A DNA stretch of 64,000 nucleotides from JBAQMG01 sp049302575. GTDB lineage: Bacteria > Bacillota > Desulfitobacteriia > Desulfitobacteriales > Desulfitobacteriaceae. A program made the position numbers and the translations under genes. Numbering within the stretch: the stretch's first letter is position 1; the number at the start of each line of letters is the position of its first letter. The notes below the pieces were generated by a model. It saw nothing but the letters and a program-made list of their open reading frames with translations, ran no database searches and was not told the DNA's origin. Below, piece after piece: positions 1 through 9,910 of this stretch. The stretch is from positions 1-64,000 of the forward strand of contig JBAQMG010000004.1 in NCBI GenBank assembly GCA_049302575.1, read 5' to 3'.

Positions 1-2
1 AT

Positions 3-818
3 GGTTATCCCGCCCTGAAAAAATATGCTCACTTAAAAGGCAACGTTGGCAAGTCTTGGTTTGATCAGCGTAAACTTTTCGAAGAATTCCCAGGGGCAAT
101 TCTCGCAACCACTAACTGCGTTATGCCTGTTAAAGGAAGTTATAGTGATCGTATGTGGACCTACGATGTGACGGGTTTAGAAGGAGTAGCCAAAATTATT
201 AACGACGACTTCACACCCGTGATTGATAAAGCACTTTCTTTTTATGATGTTGATCTAGCCTCCGAAAAAACCTTAACCACTGGATTCCATCACACTACTG
301 TTCTCGGGATTGCCCCACAAATTATTGAGGCTGTAAAAGCAGGCAAGATCAAACGTTTCTTCGTGATCGCTGGTTGTGACTCTCCAGGAAAAGGGGGCGA
401 CTATTACCGTGAATTGGCTCTCTCCGTACCCCAAGATTGCGTAATTCTGACGACGTCTTGCGGCAAGTTCCGCTTTAATGACCATGATTTTGGTACGATT
501 GACGGAATCCCCCGCTACATTGATTTAGGACAATGTAACAATTCTGGTTCAGCCGTTAAAATTGCCTTAGCTTTAGCTGATGCCTTTGGCTGTGGAGTCA
601 ATGATCTACCCTTAAGTATCGTTCTTTCTTGGTTTGAACAGAAAGCGATCGCTATTCTACTCGGGCTCTTTAGCTTAGGCGTCAAAAACATCTATGTTGG
701 ACCTACCGCTCCGAAATTTATCACCCCTGGTGTTTTAAGTGTTCTCCAAGAAAACTTCAATCTTCATCTTACAGGTGATGTTCAAACAGACCTCAAAAAT
801 ATGCTAGATGGCAAGTAG
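3..818 (+). CDS. hcp: Hydroxylamine reductase (hybrid cluster protein), C-terminal part
   Basis: The window opens inside this gene; an open frame runs from base 3 to the TAG at 816-818, about 271 residues of a protein usually near 530-550. Hcp carries a hybrid Fe-S-O cluster and reduces hydroxylamine and, physiologically, NO. The cluster ligands of the C-terminal half are visible: a TTNC cysteine just before the first internal Met, GCD, TSCGK and GQCNNSG cysteines with the family's 28- and 25-residue spacing, and the Glu of SWFEQKA. It lies upstream of nrfHA on the same strand, and norCB is 11 kb away, so a role in nitrosative stress fits. The N-terminal [4Fe-4S] motif is outside the window. 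The call is secure. Confidence 0.95.
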   Translation, partial: GYPALKKYAHLKGNVGKSWFDQRKLFEEFPGAILATTNCVMPVKGSYSDRMWTYDVTGLEGVAKIINDDFTPVIDKALSFYDVDLASEKTLTTGFHHTTVLGIAPQIIEAVKAGKIKRFFVIAGCDSPGKGGDYYRELALSVPQDCVILTTSCGKFRFNDHDFGTIDGIPRYIDLGQCNNSGSAVKIALALADAFGCGVNDLPLSIVLSWFEQKAIAILLGLFSLGVKNIYVGPTAPKFITPGVLSVLQENFNLHLTGDVQTDLKNMLDGK

Positions 819-959
819 GAATCTTTGCTAATAAAATAATCACTTGGTATTTCTCTAAAATACATGTGTAATTAATTTAAGATTTTTTAAGTGGTTAAGG
901 ATGACGATCCATGACCACTTTTATAAATCGTATGCTATAGGATAGAGAGGAGGAGAAAT

Positions 960-1394
960 GTGGGCAAGAGGAAATTTCCTAAAGTATCGATTCTATTAGG
1001 AATAATTGTGATAGTTATTTTAATCCCAATTGCGGGCTGGAAGGGCATAGAATATACCTCCAGTGACGCTTTTTGTGTCAAATGCCATGTGATGAAATCA
1101 CATCGCGAAACAGCTTACCATACAGTACACCGGGCTCCCCAGGTAAACTGTAAAGATTGTCACCTACCTCAAGATAATGTAGTAAGAATGCTTGGTTACA
1201 AAGCTTATTCTGGTGCTAAGGATATTTACTCAAACGTTGTTGGTCCACCAGCTATTTTGCGAACGACAGCCATGAGTAAGACGATTATTCAAAGTAATTG
1301 CATTCGATGCCATAGTACGACCGTTCAAAACATTGTTTCGACTGGAGGCAAACGATGTTTTGAATGTCATCGCGAAGTTCCACACGGTAATTAA
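960..1394 (+). CDS. nrfH: NrfH, membrane tetrahaem cytochrome c quinol dehydrogenase
   Basis: This 144-residue protein of the NapC/NirT family passes electrons from menaquinol to the nitrite reductase NrfA at the outer face of the membrane. One N-terminal membrane helix (about residues 9-28) is followed by four CxxCH haem motifs (CVKCH, CKDCH, CIRCH, CFECH), the number expected for NrfH. The start is GTG at 960, placed a few bases after an AGAGGAGGAG ribosome site; the ATG two bases earlier is in another frame. nrfA follows after a 20-base gap with its own ribosome site, so the two form an operon. No fault is seen in the frame. Confidence 0.95.
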   Translation: MGKRKFPKVSILLGIIVIVILIPIAGWKGIEYTSSDAFCVKCHVMKSHRETAYHTVHRAPQVNCKDCHLPQDNVVRMLGYKAYSGAKDIYSNVVGPPAILRTTAMSKTIIQSNCIRCHSTTVQNIVSTGGKRCFECHREVPHGN

Positions 1395-1414
1395 AAATTA
1401 AGGGAGGTTTATTG

Positions 1415-2680
1415 ATGAAAAAGAAGAGTTGGCTTTTTGGTGGTGTAGTCGTATTAGTTCTAGGTTTGGGGTTAATTATAGGGTATGGTTTTAAACCTTC
1501 GGCACCAGAATCCAGTATAGTCATTAAAAGTATTCCAGAGGGATCACTTGATCCAGCTGTTTGGGGAAAATATTATCCTGATCAATATGCTAGCTATATG
1601 AAAAATACAGAAATGAGTCAAGGAAATAGTAAATATGGCGGTTCGTCTAAGTTTGATCGTCTTGAGAGGGATCCAATGCTCAAAACATTATTTAATGGGT
1701 ATGGTTTTGGCCTGGATTATACAAAAGATCGAGGGCATGTTTATGCTATACAGGATGTCGTAGATACGAAACGAAAAAAACCGAGTGCCTCGTGTTGGAC
1801 TTGTAAAGGACCAGGGGTACCGGGTCTGATCGCACAAATGGGAGATAATTACTATACTGCGTCCTTTGATTCTCTGAAAGATAAGATGCATTACTCTGTA
1901 GCCTGTGCAGATTGTCATGATTCTAAAACTATGGCCTTGAAAATTACTCGTCCAGCGTTTATAGAAGGGCTGAAGGCTCAGGGAAAGGATCCGAACAATC
2001 TTAGTCGTCAAGAAATGCGCAGTGCAGTTTGTGGACAATGTCATGTAACTTATTTTTTTCAACCGCAAACAAACAAAGTCATCTTTCCGTGGAGTAATGG
2101 GATGAAGGTTGAACAAATTTTAAAGTATGAAAACGACAATAAATTCTCTGATTGGACTATGCCAGCTACAAAAACACCAATGGCGAAAGTCCGCCACCCA
2201 GAATATGAACTTTTCTCTACTAGTGTCCATGCAGCTAATAACGTAGCTTGCGCGGATTGTCATATGCCCTATGTCAAAGAGGGACAGAGCAAAATCTCCT
2301 CTCATCATTGGGCAAGTCCACTCAACACGATAGCACAATCTTGTCAAACCTGCCACAAACAATCGGAAGAGTACTTGAAGAACCAGGTTCTTGACGTGCA
2401 AGACAAGGTGCATAATAATCAAATGTTGGCTGAAAAGGCAATTGTAGCTGCCATTGAAGTTATTACTAAGGCTACAAATGATCCTAAGGCCGATCAAAAG
2501 TTATTGGATGAGGCTCGTCAGCTTCATCGTGATGCCAATTTCCGTTGGGACTTTATTGCTTCTGAAAATAGTACAGGTTTTCATAGCCCTACGGAGGCCC
2601 TGCGTATCTTAGGAGAAGCTATCGACCTCGGGCACCAAGCAGCACAAAAAGCGAGTCAAGCTATGGTTAAACTTCAATAA
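1415..2680 (+). CDS. nrfA: NrfA, ammonia-forming cytochrome c nitrite reductase
   Basis: This protein reduces nitrite to ammonium (and can act on NO and hydroxylamine) outside the membrane, fed by NrfH. An N-terminal hydrophobic segment is present. Five haem sites are visible: the diagnostic catalytic CWTCK (lysine-ligated, CxxCK) and four CxxCH sites (CADCH, CGQCH, CADCH, CQTCH). The catalytic surroundings CHVTYFF and SVHAANNVACADCH are present. Length (421 residues) is slightly short for the family but complete. ATG 1415 is preferred over TTG 1412 because it sits about 7 bases after GGAGG. The frame is intact although the cytochrome maturation genes directly downstream are broken. Confidence 0.95.
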   Translation: MKKKSWLFGGVVVLVLGLGLIIGYGFKPSAPESSIVIKSIPEGSLDPAVWGKYYPDQYASYMKNTEMSQGNSKYGGSSKFDRLERDPMLKTLFNGYGFGLDYTKDRGHVYAIQDVVDTKRKKPSASCWTCKGPGVPGLIAQMGDNYYTASFDSLKDKMHYSVACADCHDSKTMALKITRPAFIEGLKAQGKDPNNLSRQEMRSAVCGQCHVTYFFQPQTNKVIFPWSNGMKVEQILKYENDNKFSDWTMPATKTPMAKVRHPEYELFSTSVHAANNVACADCHMPYVKEGQSKISSHHWASPLNTIAQSCQTCHKQSEEYLKNQVLDVQDKVHNNQMLAEKAIVAAIEVITKATNDPKADQKLLDEARQLHRDANFRWDFIASENSTGFHSPTEALRILGEAIDLGHQAAQKASQAMVKLQ

Positions 2681-2798
2681 CAACTATCTACTTTTAGGAG
2701 AGGTCCTGAGTGTTCAGTAAGTGATATTTTTAATAGTATCTCTCTAGCCACTCCTGTATATTGATCTGCCTAATAAGTTCTGTAAGGAGATACCAAAA

Positions 2799-4089
2799 TT
2801 GCAACAACTAATAAAAACTATTGTGGCGATTTCTCAAATCGATGAAACTTGGCGTTGTTTTGTTGGTTCTCTTTGCAGGACTGTCTATGGTTGGAACTTT
2901 TGTGCACCAAGAGTCTTACGATCAGGATAAGGTGGAACAACTCCGACTTTTTGGCGGACTATAGGGTTTACGCACTTATATAACAGTTTAGCTTACCGGA
3001 TTTTGGTTGACTTACTGACGTTAAACCTCTTGTCTTGTACACTTTCTCGTTTACCAGGAATCCTAAGCTTAACACGCCGTTTTCCGGAAAACAAAACAGT
3101 TGCTGAAATCGGAGCTATGTCTGTTCATACAACTCTAGCATTAACGCTACCCCTGCAGAATTTCAAAGAACAACTTGAGGATAGGTTAATCTCTAAACAT
3201 TATCGTGTGCATTTTGAGCAAGCTGAAGAAGGCTTGGTTGGATGTGGCCAAAAAAAATCATTTTGGCGTCTGGGAATCATTTATTGTTCATCTAAGTTTT
3301 CTTATTTTGATCCTGGGTTCTGTCATAGGACACTTTGGGTTTATAAGATCATACGAGACCTATGAAGGTGCGATATTTCCTTTATTAGAAATCCGGCTTG
3401 AACAAGGACACCTTATAAGTGATTGGAACATTCGGATTAATTATGCTCGGGAAAAATTCGATGCCCGTGGGCAGCGAGATAATTGGTCTACTGAAATCAG
3501 CATTTTACAAAACGGCTTCGAACTTAAGCGTGAGGCTTTGAGTGTAAACCATCCCTTAACTTACCAAGGAATCACGTTTTACCAGACCTCATTTGGAAAC
3601 GGTGTATCCTTATCAGCAATAGTACAGGGACAAAAGATTCCTTTCGCTCTACAAGGGCGCGGACAGAATTGGTTTCAGGCACCTGGAACATCCCTCTATC
3701 TTTTGGCTGATACTATAGGAATTGAAAACGGGCAAATCTTAATGACCTATCAAGCTTTGTCGAAAGAGAGCTCAAAACTAATTCAATCCGGTGTGATACG
3801 ACAAGGGGAACAAGTGAATATTCAAGGTCTTTACGATATTGTGCTGGTTAGTCCAGTGAATTTTACAGGTCTTGTAATCAAAAAGGATCCTGGTGTACCG
3901 TTGATCTGGTTAGGAACGACACTTTTAATATTAGGATTGATGTTAGCCTTCTACTTTAAACCTCGTAAATTATGGTTCATTCTAACTGGTGGAGGAGAAA
4001 ATCAACGCTTTATTGCTGGATTATGGAGTGCAGCGGGGACAGAAAGTGCTGAAGAATTGCTTCTGGAGTTCATCCGGGAGTTTGGGTAG
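2799..4089 (+). pseudogene. resB: resB/ccs1 cytochrome c maturation protein, frameshifted
   Basis: ResB (Ccs1) is half of the system II haem lyase that attaches haem to CxxCH sites outside the membrane. Translation gives recognisable ResB pieces in different frames: a TTG start after AAGGAGA near 2799, a membrane segment in another frame (FLKSMKLGVVLL, then LSMVGTFVHQ), a switch near 2960 (GGLIGFTHLYNSLAYR), a third switch near 3222, then a long intact C-terminal part (SYETYEGAIFP, NHPLTYQGITFYQTSFG) to 4089. At least three single-base frameshifts are needed, so no full protein can be made unless these are assembly errors. It sits directly after nrfA, suggesting it once served NrfHA. Confidence 0.85.
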
Positions 4090-4146
4090 GATTAGCTTCA
4101 AGGGCCCAAAAGTAAGATACCCTAATGAAGAGGAGGACTGGATATC

Positions 4147-4988
4147 GTGACTTTAGCTGATGGGGAGCGTATATCTTTCTATATTACATTTTCAGGGTAT
4201 TTTGTCGCTATGTTGACTTATATATTATACCTCCCTTTCCAAAATCAGTCTTTGGTTAAGTTCGCAAGTTATACTGCCCTTCTTGGGTTATTGGGGAATA
4301 CCACAGCTATTGTCTTACGCATGGTGATTGCTGGGCGACCTCCGTTGGCGAATGGCTATGAATTTATCCTTACCTTTGCTTGGGGGATTGTCGGACTGTA
4401 CTTATTCGTGGAGTACCGTTATAAAATTCCGATTATTGGTGCTTTCTTTTTACCATGTGCATTTTTTCTATTGACCTTTATCGTTCTTTTTATGAGTTCA
4501 GATGAACGCGTGATGAGTTACATTCCACCAGCTTTAAGAAGCAATTGACTTACTTTCCATGTTGTTATGGCCATTTTTGGGTATGGAATTTTGGCCATTT
4601 CCTTTGGGATTGGGATTCTCTATTTAGTGAAGCAACACTTGGTAAGTAAGGCTTCAGAAGGACAGCTAAATGCCGAATTCCAGGCTCAGCTCGGCTGGAT
4701 CTGCTGGGTTACAAAATGATTATGCCGGGTTTTCCATTACTTACCCTTTGCATTCCCTCTGGGGCGATTTGGGCTGATTATGCTTGGGGAAACTACTGGT
4801 CTTGGGATCCGAAAGAGACTTGGTCTTTGATTACTCGGATTATTTACGCAATTTATTTACATACGCGGTTGATGTTCAGATGGAATGGCAAACGTTCCGC
4901 TTGAGTTGCCGTCATTGGTTTTCTGGCTGTGCTTTTTACATTCTTTGGGGTTAATTATTTCATCCCAGATCTACATTCTTATGCTTGA
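4147..4988 (+). pseudogene. ccsA: ccsA/resC cytochrome c maturation protein, broken
   Basis: CcsA (ResC) is the haem-handling partner of ResB. A GTG start at 4147 follows GAGGAGG. The frame is interrupted by TGA at 4546-4548 where the family has Trp (SN-W-LTFHV), shifts frame near 4690, shows the haem-handling [11 protein letters not shown] signature ([18 protein letters not shown]), and meets a second TGA at 4902-4904, again at a usual Trp (RSA-W-VAVIGF), before ending at HSYA. Two Trp-to-stop changes and one frameshift make it a pseudogene. With the broken resB this leaves no working system II pair in the window; another copy must exist if NrfHA and NorC are matured. Confidence 0.87.
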
Positions 4989-6451
4989 ATCATTTTTTTC
5001 TCCCGTGCCAATTGGCATGACTAATATAACAGTAACCGATAATCGATGAATGACAAGTTCTTTATGGAGGATGAATAAAAAATGATTGAAAGTAGATTCC
5101 GTTTGAAAAAAAGCCATCTCATCCCATAACCAATTTAGGGATATGACAACGCTTTCACTTTCAGAAAGAGTGCACTGTACGAATCTTTTGGTATTGGGAT
5201 AAGCTTTAAGCCGTTCGTCTAGTTTAATCTGACAATGCTTAAGCTCTCGAAATTTCCGAAGATTTAGTTTTAAGGTAAATTCGTTCAGTGCCCCTTCCAA
5301 CTTCACTTTTTCGGTGTCTCTTCTAAACTTCTCATGGTCTGCTTTTAATTCATGACGATAAAACATACATCGCACTTCTATTTCCACCGTCTGAATTGAA
5401 CCCTTGGGACGACGCTTCTGACTAGGTTCAAGATCAGGCTTTATAATGTCCTTCAAAATCCACGTGCTCTCAAACGCAGTCAAGGGCGACTCGATTTTTC
5501 CACTCACTTCTCCTGTAGAACGATAGGTGATTGGTTTCCATAGCTCCTGTTTCCATGCACATTGAATACGCCCGTGAACTTCTCTTGCTGAAAGACCCAT
5601 TTTAAGTGGGGAGACCCAGTGAACCATCCGCTCAGCTTGATGGTTCATTAAAAATCGTATGTTGCTTGCGGTAGGGTAGATTCTGTCCATCAAAAACTCG
5701 ATTGCACCTTCATCCGCAATTTTGTGAACGCTGTTATACACATCGGGTAAGGTAGTAGAATCACTGGTACTTCCAGGGAGCACTCCAAAACCGACTGGCA
5801 TTTTTGAACCCGAAGCTATGACTAGACTTACGATCAGTTGGGAAAACGAATCCCTTCCACGTCTAGGGACGACCTTTGGTGCATCTTTAAAGTCTCCGGA
5901 TAATTGCAAAAGTGTCGTGTCTAAATAAGGGTATGCCTGCTTTTTTACTGGAATCCATCACTAAGTTATACAGAACTTCCTCCATAGCCTTTTTGTCCCC
6001 ACCCAATTCAGTCATTGCCCTTCCGAAACGATCATCATTTAATAGGTTAGGCTCCATCCCAAGCAAGGGTTCGGTTTACCACTTTTCTCCCATTTTTTCA
6101 AATTGATAAGCCCGTGTAATATGTCGTGGGCAGGCGATCATGTCGGCGACAAGAAGGCTAGAACTATACCGATACTTGGTGTTAATGAAGACTTTTCTGG
6201 ATCTTGGTAATGCTCCTTAATTTCCCGATAGATGTATGTTCTTCACCCGGTAACTGATCGACATATCTTGCAAAGCCCACATACTCAAGTAGGTGCATTC
6301 CCATTAAAATCGCTCCTGCAGGGGATGCGTCGATTTCATTTGAAATCGTTAATTGGGGAATTAACTGGTTCTGTGCTTTTTGGGGTAGTTGCTTCATGAT
6401 TGACAACATAATAGTACTTATATCTTTCATGCGATACACCCCACTGAACAA
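4971..6451 (-). pseudogene. Broken DDE transposase (IS1634/DUF4277-like)
   Basis: Pieces of one transposase lie on the minus strand. The N-terminal piece (6451 to about 6182) resembles the DUF4277 opening of IS1634-like transposases (ISNEIDASPAGAILMGMHLLEYVG). A middle piece in another frame reads LNDDRFGRAMTELGG and FRHDTT, and the main piece (5909-4971, 312 residues) continues LSGDF, PVGFGVLPGSTSDSTTLPDV and FLMDRIYPTASN, the DDE core. Frameshifts near 5910 and 6180 and loss of the C-terminal end against ccsA make it inactive. Clear terminal inverted repeats were not found. It separates the decayed ccs genes from the intact molybdoenzyme operon. Family placement is from memory of the motifs. 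Confidence 0.75.
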
Positions 6452-6643
6452 ACTATAAAATGACGGTTATTATTTGACCTCATAGTCCTGCCTCCTCGTT
6501 TCTGACAGTATTCTGAGATCTATCATATAATTTTGTTTGCAGGTTGGTCAGCGATAGAATGACAATTATGTTAAATAATTACTTTTTACTGAGTTTTATT
6601 TGCGAAATGCAAGAAAAATAACAATCAAGTGGAGGTGCCCAAA

Positions 6644-9214
6644 GTGGAAAAAAAGAACAGGAAGCTTTCGCGTCGACAATTTCTTAAAGTGTCGGCGGCA
6701 ACCGGTGTCCTCGTGGGGTCGGTCGGTACAGCCTCATTTATTCGTCAAGCGGTGGCTACGCCTAAACAGGTTGATCCGAATATAAACTATGTACGCACGA
6801 CGTGTTCGCCGAACTGTACTGGGGCGTGTGGGATGAAAGCCCTTGTAGAGGATGGGCAGATCAAGTCCATTATCCAAGCGGCAGACTATCCAGAACCGGA
6901 GTACAATCCCCGCGGTTGTCTGAAAGGGCTTTCCATAACTAATCTGATCTATGGCCCTGACCGCTTGAAGAAACCTCTCATTTTAAAAGGTAAGCTAGGT
7001 TCTGGCGATTTTAAAGAAGCTTCTTGGAATGAAACCTTGGATTATACAGCAGGACGATTAAAAGAAATTGCCGATAAATACGGTCCAGAATCCATTGGGG
7101 TGCTCTTCCAGGTGGGTGGAACCGGCTACGTCCAAAAAGGGGCAGTGAGTAGGCTAGCAACCTTAGCAGGCTGGACAATGCATCATGCCTATGACCAAAA
7201 TGGAGACTTACCGATGTTTTGGCCGATGACCTTCGGGGTTCAGAGTGAAGAACTTGAGCCGCGGGAATGGCGAAATTCTCGTTATGTTATGGTCTTTGGT
7301 TCTAATATCTTGGCAACACGGATTCCAGATGCCCATTTTCTCCTCGAAGCTAGGAATCTCGGTGCTAAAATTATGGTTTTTGATCCTAACTTTAGTCCTA
7401 CAGCAGCCAAAGCAGATGAATGGATTCCGATTAAAGCAAGCAGCGACGCAGCAGTTGCCTTAGGTCTGGCGAGGGTGCTGATTGAAGAGAAGCTTTACGA
7501 TGCAGACTTTATTAAAACCTTTACCGACCTTCCGCTCCTCGTTCGCATAGACAATGGCAAACGTCTAAAAGCTGATGAGGTCAAAAATCTTGTCAAACCC
7601 TCTGATATTCCAACTTATCGAGAAGCCTATGTTGCCTATAATGGTCAGTTTATCGCGGTACACCCGGAAAAACTCGATCTTCCCTTAGACGTTATGAGCG
7701 AGGGTGTCGTGGAGGTGCCTCTTAAAACGGGCGAAATCGTCAAAGCCAAACCCGCGTTCCAACTCCTAAAAGAAAGCCTCACCCAATACACCCCGGAAGA
7801 AGTTGAAAAGCTGGCAGGAATACCCAAAGACGATCTCGTGCGTATAGCCCGCGAAATGGCAGAGAGCAAGCCGCTTCATGTGATCTATGGGGCTGGTAAT
7901 TATCAGTGGTATCATGGTGACTTGAAGGGAAGAGCTTTAGCTTTACTTCCTGTTTTGACAGGAAATATCGGTAAGGCAGGAGCGGGGATTTCTACCTATG
8001 CAGGGCAGTATCGGATCCGTTTCAAAGTCGCAGAATGGTGGGTTCCGGAAGGTAAGAAGCAAAACTGGCTACCTTTTCTTTATGTCCTTCATGGCCCAAC
8101 CAAAACCATGAAAGCCAAGTGGCCTAAAAATGGGATTAAAGCCCTCGTCGTGGGCTGGGGAAATCCCTTTGACCAGCACAACATGGCTAATAAACTCCGT
8201 GAAATGGTGGAAAAAGGGAACTTGGAATTTGTTGTGACCACCGATTTCCAAATGACAACCTCGTGTCAGTATAGTCATGCCGTATTACCTGCCGTATCCT
8301 GGTATGAAAAAACAGATCTTGTGGCCACTCCAGTTCATCCTTACCTTCAGTTACAACAGTCGGTGGTGAAACCACTATATGAGGGTAAACCAGAGTTTTG
8401 GATTATTCGGGAACTTGCTAAACGGCTAAATCCAGAGTTTGAAAAGTACTTTTATCCTGGCCTTGAGCCGGATGCCGCAGCGGAGAAAGTTATTGAGCTT
8501 TTACTCAAAACTGGAGGTCCAGCGGTAGCAGGTATTACGCTGGAACAACTAAAGAAAGGCCCAGTACGCTTAAAGTCTGATATCCCAGGGGATCGGCAAA
8601 TTCCTTTTTATGAGCAAGTTCAACATAAGAAACCCTTTCCACCGATCAGTCTGCCTGCCAAAATTGAACAAACTGCTCAGTTTGTGAAGAGTGGACGGAT
8701 AGAATTTTACAAAGACGAAGATATCATGCTTCAGGTTGGCGAGGCGCTCCCCGTGCATAAACCTCCCTTCGAGGAAAGTGAGTATACCTTGAGTCCATCG
8801 GTTAAAGAAAAATATAAATTTAGCTATGTCACCCGGAATGCTATTTACCGAGTACACTCCACACATTCCAACAACGTTTGGATGAACGAACTCCAAGAGG
8901 GAAAGCCGAGAGTGTGGTTAAGTCCCGAGGATGGCAAAGAAAAAGGGATCAAAGAAGGGGATGCAGTCGAAATCTACAATGATCGTGGCAAACTCACGGC
9001 TCACGCGATCATCGATCCAGGAGTTGGTCTAAAGCAGGCGGTCTTTGAGGAGGGCTGGTGGAGTCGCTATTTAAAAGGAGCATCCTACAACGCCTTGACT
9101 TATCCCTTCATTAAACCGACCCATGAAATATACTTTGTCCCCGGAATGTGGTCCCCAAACACGGCCTGGAACGAGTGCCTCTGTGATGTGAGAAAGGTGG
9201 ATGATGTTAAATGA
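6644..9214 (+). CDS. Molybdopterin oxidoreductase, DMSO-reductase family, type II-like catalytic subunit
   Basis: This 856-residue exported catalytic subunit binds bis-MGD and one Fe-S cluster; its substrate is not known. A twin-arginine signal (SRRQFLKV, then a hydrophobic run to AVA) sends it outside. Cysteines 54, 58, 62 and 92 (CxxxCxxxC then C) bind the cluster. The segment NGDLPMFWPMTFGVQ aligns with the NarG/DdhA region holding the Asp ligand of molybdenum (Asp188 here), followed by RIPDAHF and TDLPLLVR, which point to the type II (Nar/Ddh/Ser/Clr) branch rather than Cys-ligated PsrA/PhsA. GTG 6644 lies 7 bases after GGAGGT; upstream in-frame GTG codons overlap that site. It begins an operon with a ferredoxin subunit, an NrfD subunit and TatA. 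Confidence 0.85.
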   Translation: MEKKNRKLSRRQFLKVSAATGVLVGSVGTASFIRQAVATPKQVDPNINYVRTTCSPNCTGACGMKALVEDGQIKSIIQAADYPEPEYNPRGCLKGLSITNLIYGPDRLKKPLILKGKLGSGDFKEASWNETLDYTAGRLKEIADKYGPESIGVLFQVGGTGYVQKGAVSRLATLAGWTMHHAYDQNGDLPMFWPMTFGVQSEELEPREWRNSRYVMVFGSNILATRIPDAHFLLEARNLGAKIMVFDPNFSPTAAKADEWIPIKASSDAAVALGLARVLIEEKLYDADFIKTFTDLPLLVRIDNGKRLKADEVKNLVKPSDIPTYREAYVAYNGQFIAVHPEKLDLPLDVMSEGVVEVPLKTGEIVKAKPAFQLLKESLTQYTPEEVEKLAGIPKDDLVRIAREMAESKPLHVIYGAGNYQWYHGDLKGRALALLPVLTGNIGKAGAGISTYAGQYRIRFKVAEWWVPEGKKQNWLPFLYVLHGPTKTMKAKWPKNGIKALVVGWGNPFDQHNMANKLREMVEKGNLEFVVTTDFQMTTSCQYSHAVLPAVSWYEKTDLVATPVHPYLQLQQSVVKPLYEGKPEFWIIRELAKRLNPEFEKYFYPGLEPDAAAEKVIELLLKTGGPAVAGITLEQLKKGPVRLKSDIPGDRQIPFYEQVQHKKPFPPISLPAKIEQTAQFVKSGRIEFYKDEDIMLQVGEALPVHKPPFEESEYTLSPSVKEKYKFSYVTRNAIYRVHSTHSNNVWMNELQEGKPRVWLSPEDGKEKGIKEGDAVEIYNDRGKLTAHAIIDPGVGLKQAVFEEGWWSRYLKGASYNALTYPFIKPTHEIYFVPGMWSPNTAWNECLCDVRKVDDVK

Positions 9215-9897
9215 GACTTGGGATGGTGATTGACCTTGATCGTTGCATCGGCTGCCGTTCCTGTGCAGTAGCCTGTAAATCCCACAATGCACAGCCACCT
9301 GGGACGTGGTGGAATAGGGTATTTACCCCGGGGAGTTCATTTCATCAAGCCGCCGTCGGTAAAGGTGGAGCTCTGCAAATGGATTTTCTACCGGTGTCTT
9401 GCCAAATGTGCGATAATCCTGCTTGTCAAAAGGTTTGTCCCACTGGGGCGACTTATACTGATGAACGCGGCGTGGTTTTGATAGACTATGAACGCTGTAT
9501 TGGCTGTCGGTATTGTATTGCAGCTTGTCCTTACGGGGTACGTCAATTCAACTGGGAAGACCCGAAAAAGGCTAAGGCTCGCGTTGGCTATGAGAAGGGA
9601 TATGAGTATGGCTACCCTGTCGACTTCAGGGATAAGGATGGAAGGTTAGTTTTCACTCCTGATCGACCCTTAGGTGTGGCCGAAAAATGTACATTTTGTG
9701 TGCAATACACCTCTAAAGGCGAACAACCGGCCTGTGTTCGGGGCTGTCCGGGGAAGGTTCGAATTTTCGGAGACCTCGATGATCCAAGCTCCGAGGTCAG
9801 TAAACTAATACGGAAACGACCACCGTATCGTCTGAAGGAAGAACTGGGCACTTCACCCAAAGTATTCTATCTGGCACCCGCGAAGCCAATACGCTAG
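9211..9897 (+). CDS. Four-cluster ferredoxin subunit of the molybdoenzyme
   Basis: This 228-residue electron-transfer subunit carries electrons between the NrfD-type membrane subunit and the catalytic subunit. Four cysteine groups are visible: CIGCRSCAVAC, CQMCDNPACQKVC, CIGCRYCIAAC and CTFC with CVRGC, the usual DmsB/PsrB/TtrB arrangement for [4Fe-4S] clusters. It has no signal peptide, so it is probably exported by the Tat system bound to the catalytic subunit. Its ATG overlaps the stop of the catalytic gene (ATGA), which indicates translational coupling. The family is certain; the partner substrate is not. Confidence 0.92.
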   Translation: MRLGMVIDLDRCIGCRSCAVACKSHNAQPPGTWWNRVFTPGSSFHQAAVGKGGALQMDFLPVSCQMCDNPACQKVCPTGATYTDERGVVLIDYERCIGCRYCIAACPYGVRQFNWEDPKKAKARVGYEKGYEYGYPVDFRDKDGRLVFTPDRPLGVAEKCTFCVQYTSKGEQPACVRGCPGKVRIFGDLDDPSSEVSKLIRKRPPYRLKEELGTSPKVFYLAPAKPIR

Positions 9898-9910
9898 GAG
9901 GTAGGTTGAT

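Noticed and set aside
3003..3365. Separate small gene inside the resB region
   Set aside because: Its translation matches the middle of ResB in one of the shifted frames, so it is a piece of the pseudogene.
4546..4904. TGA codons in ccsA as recoding to Trp or selenocysteine
   Set aside because: Both replace Trp, the gene also has a frameshift, and other genes in the window use TGA as stop, so nonsense mutations are simpler.
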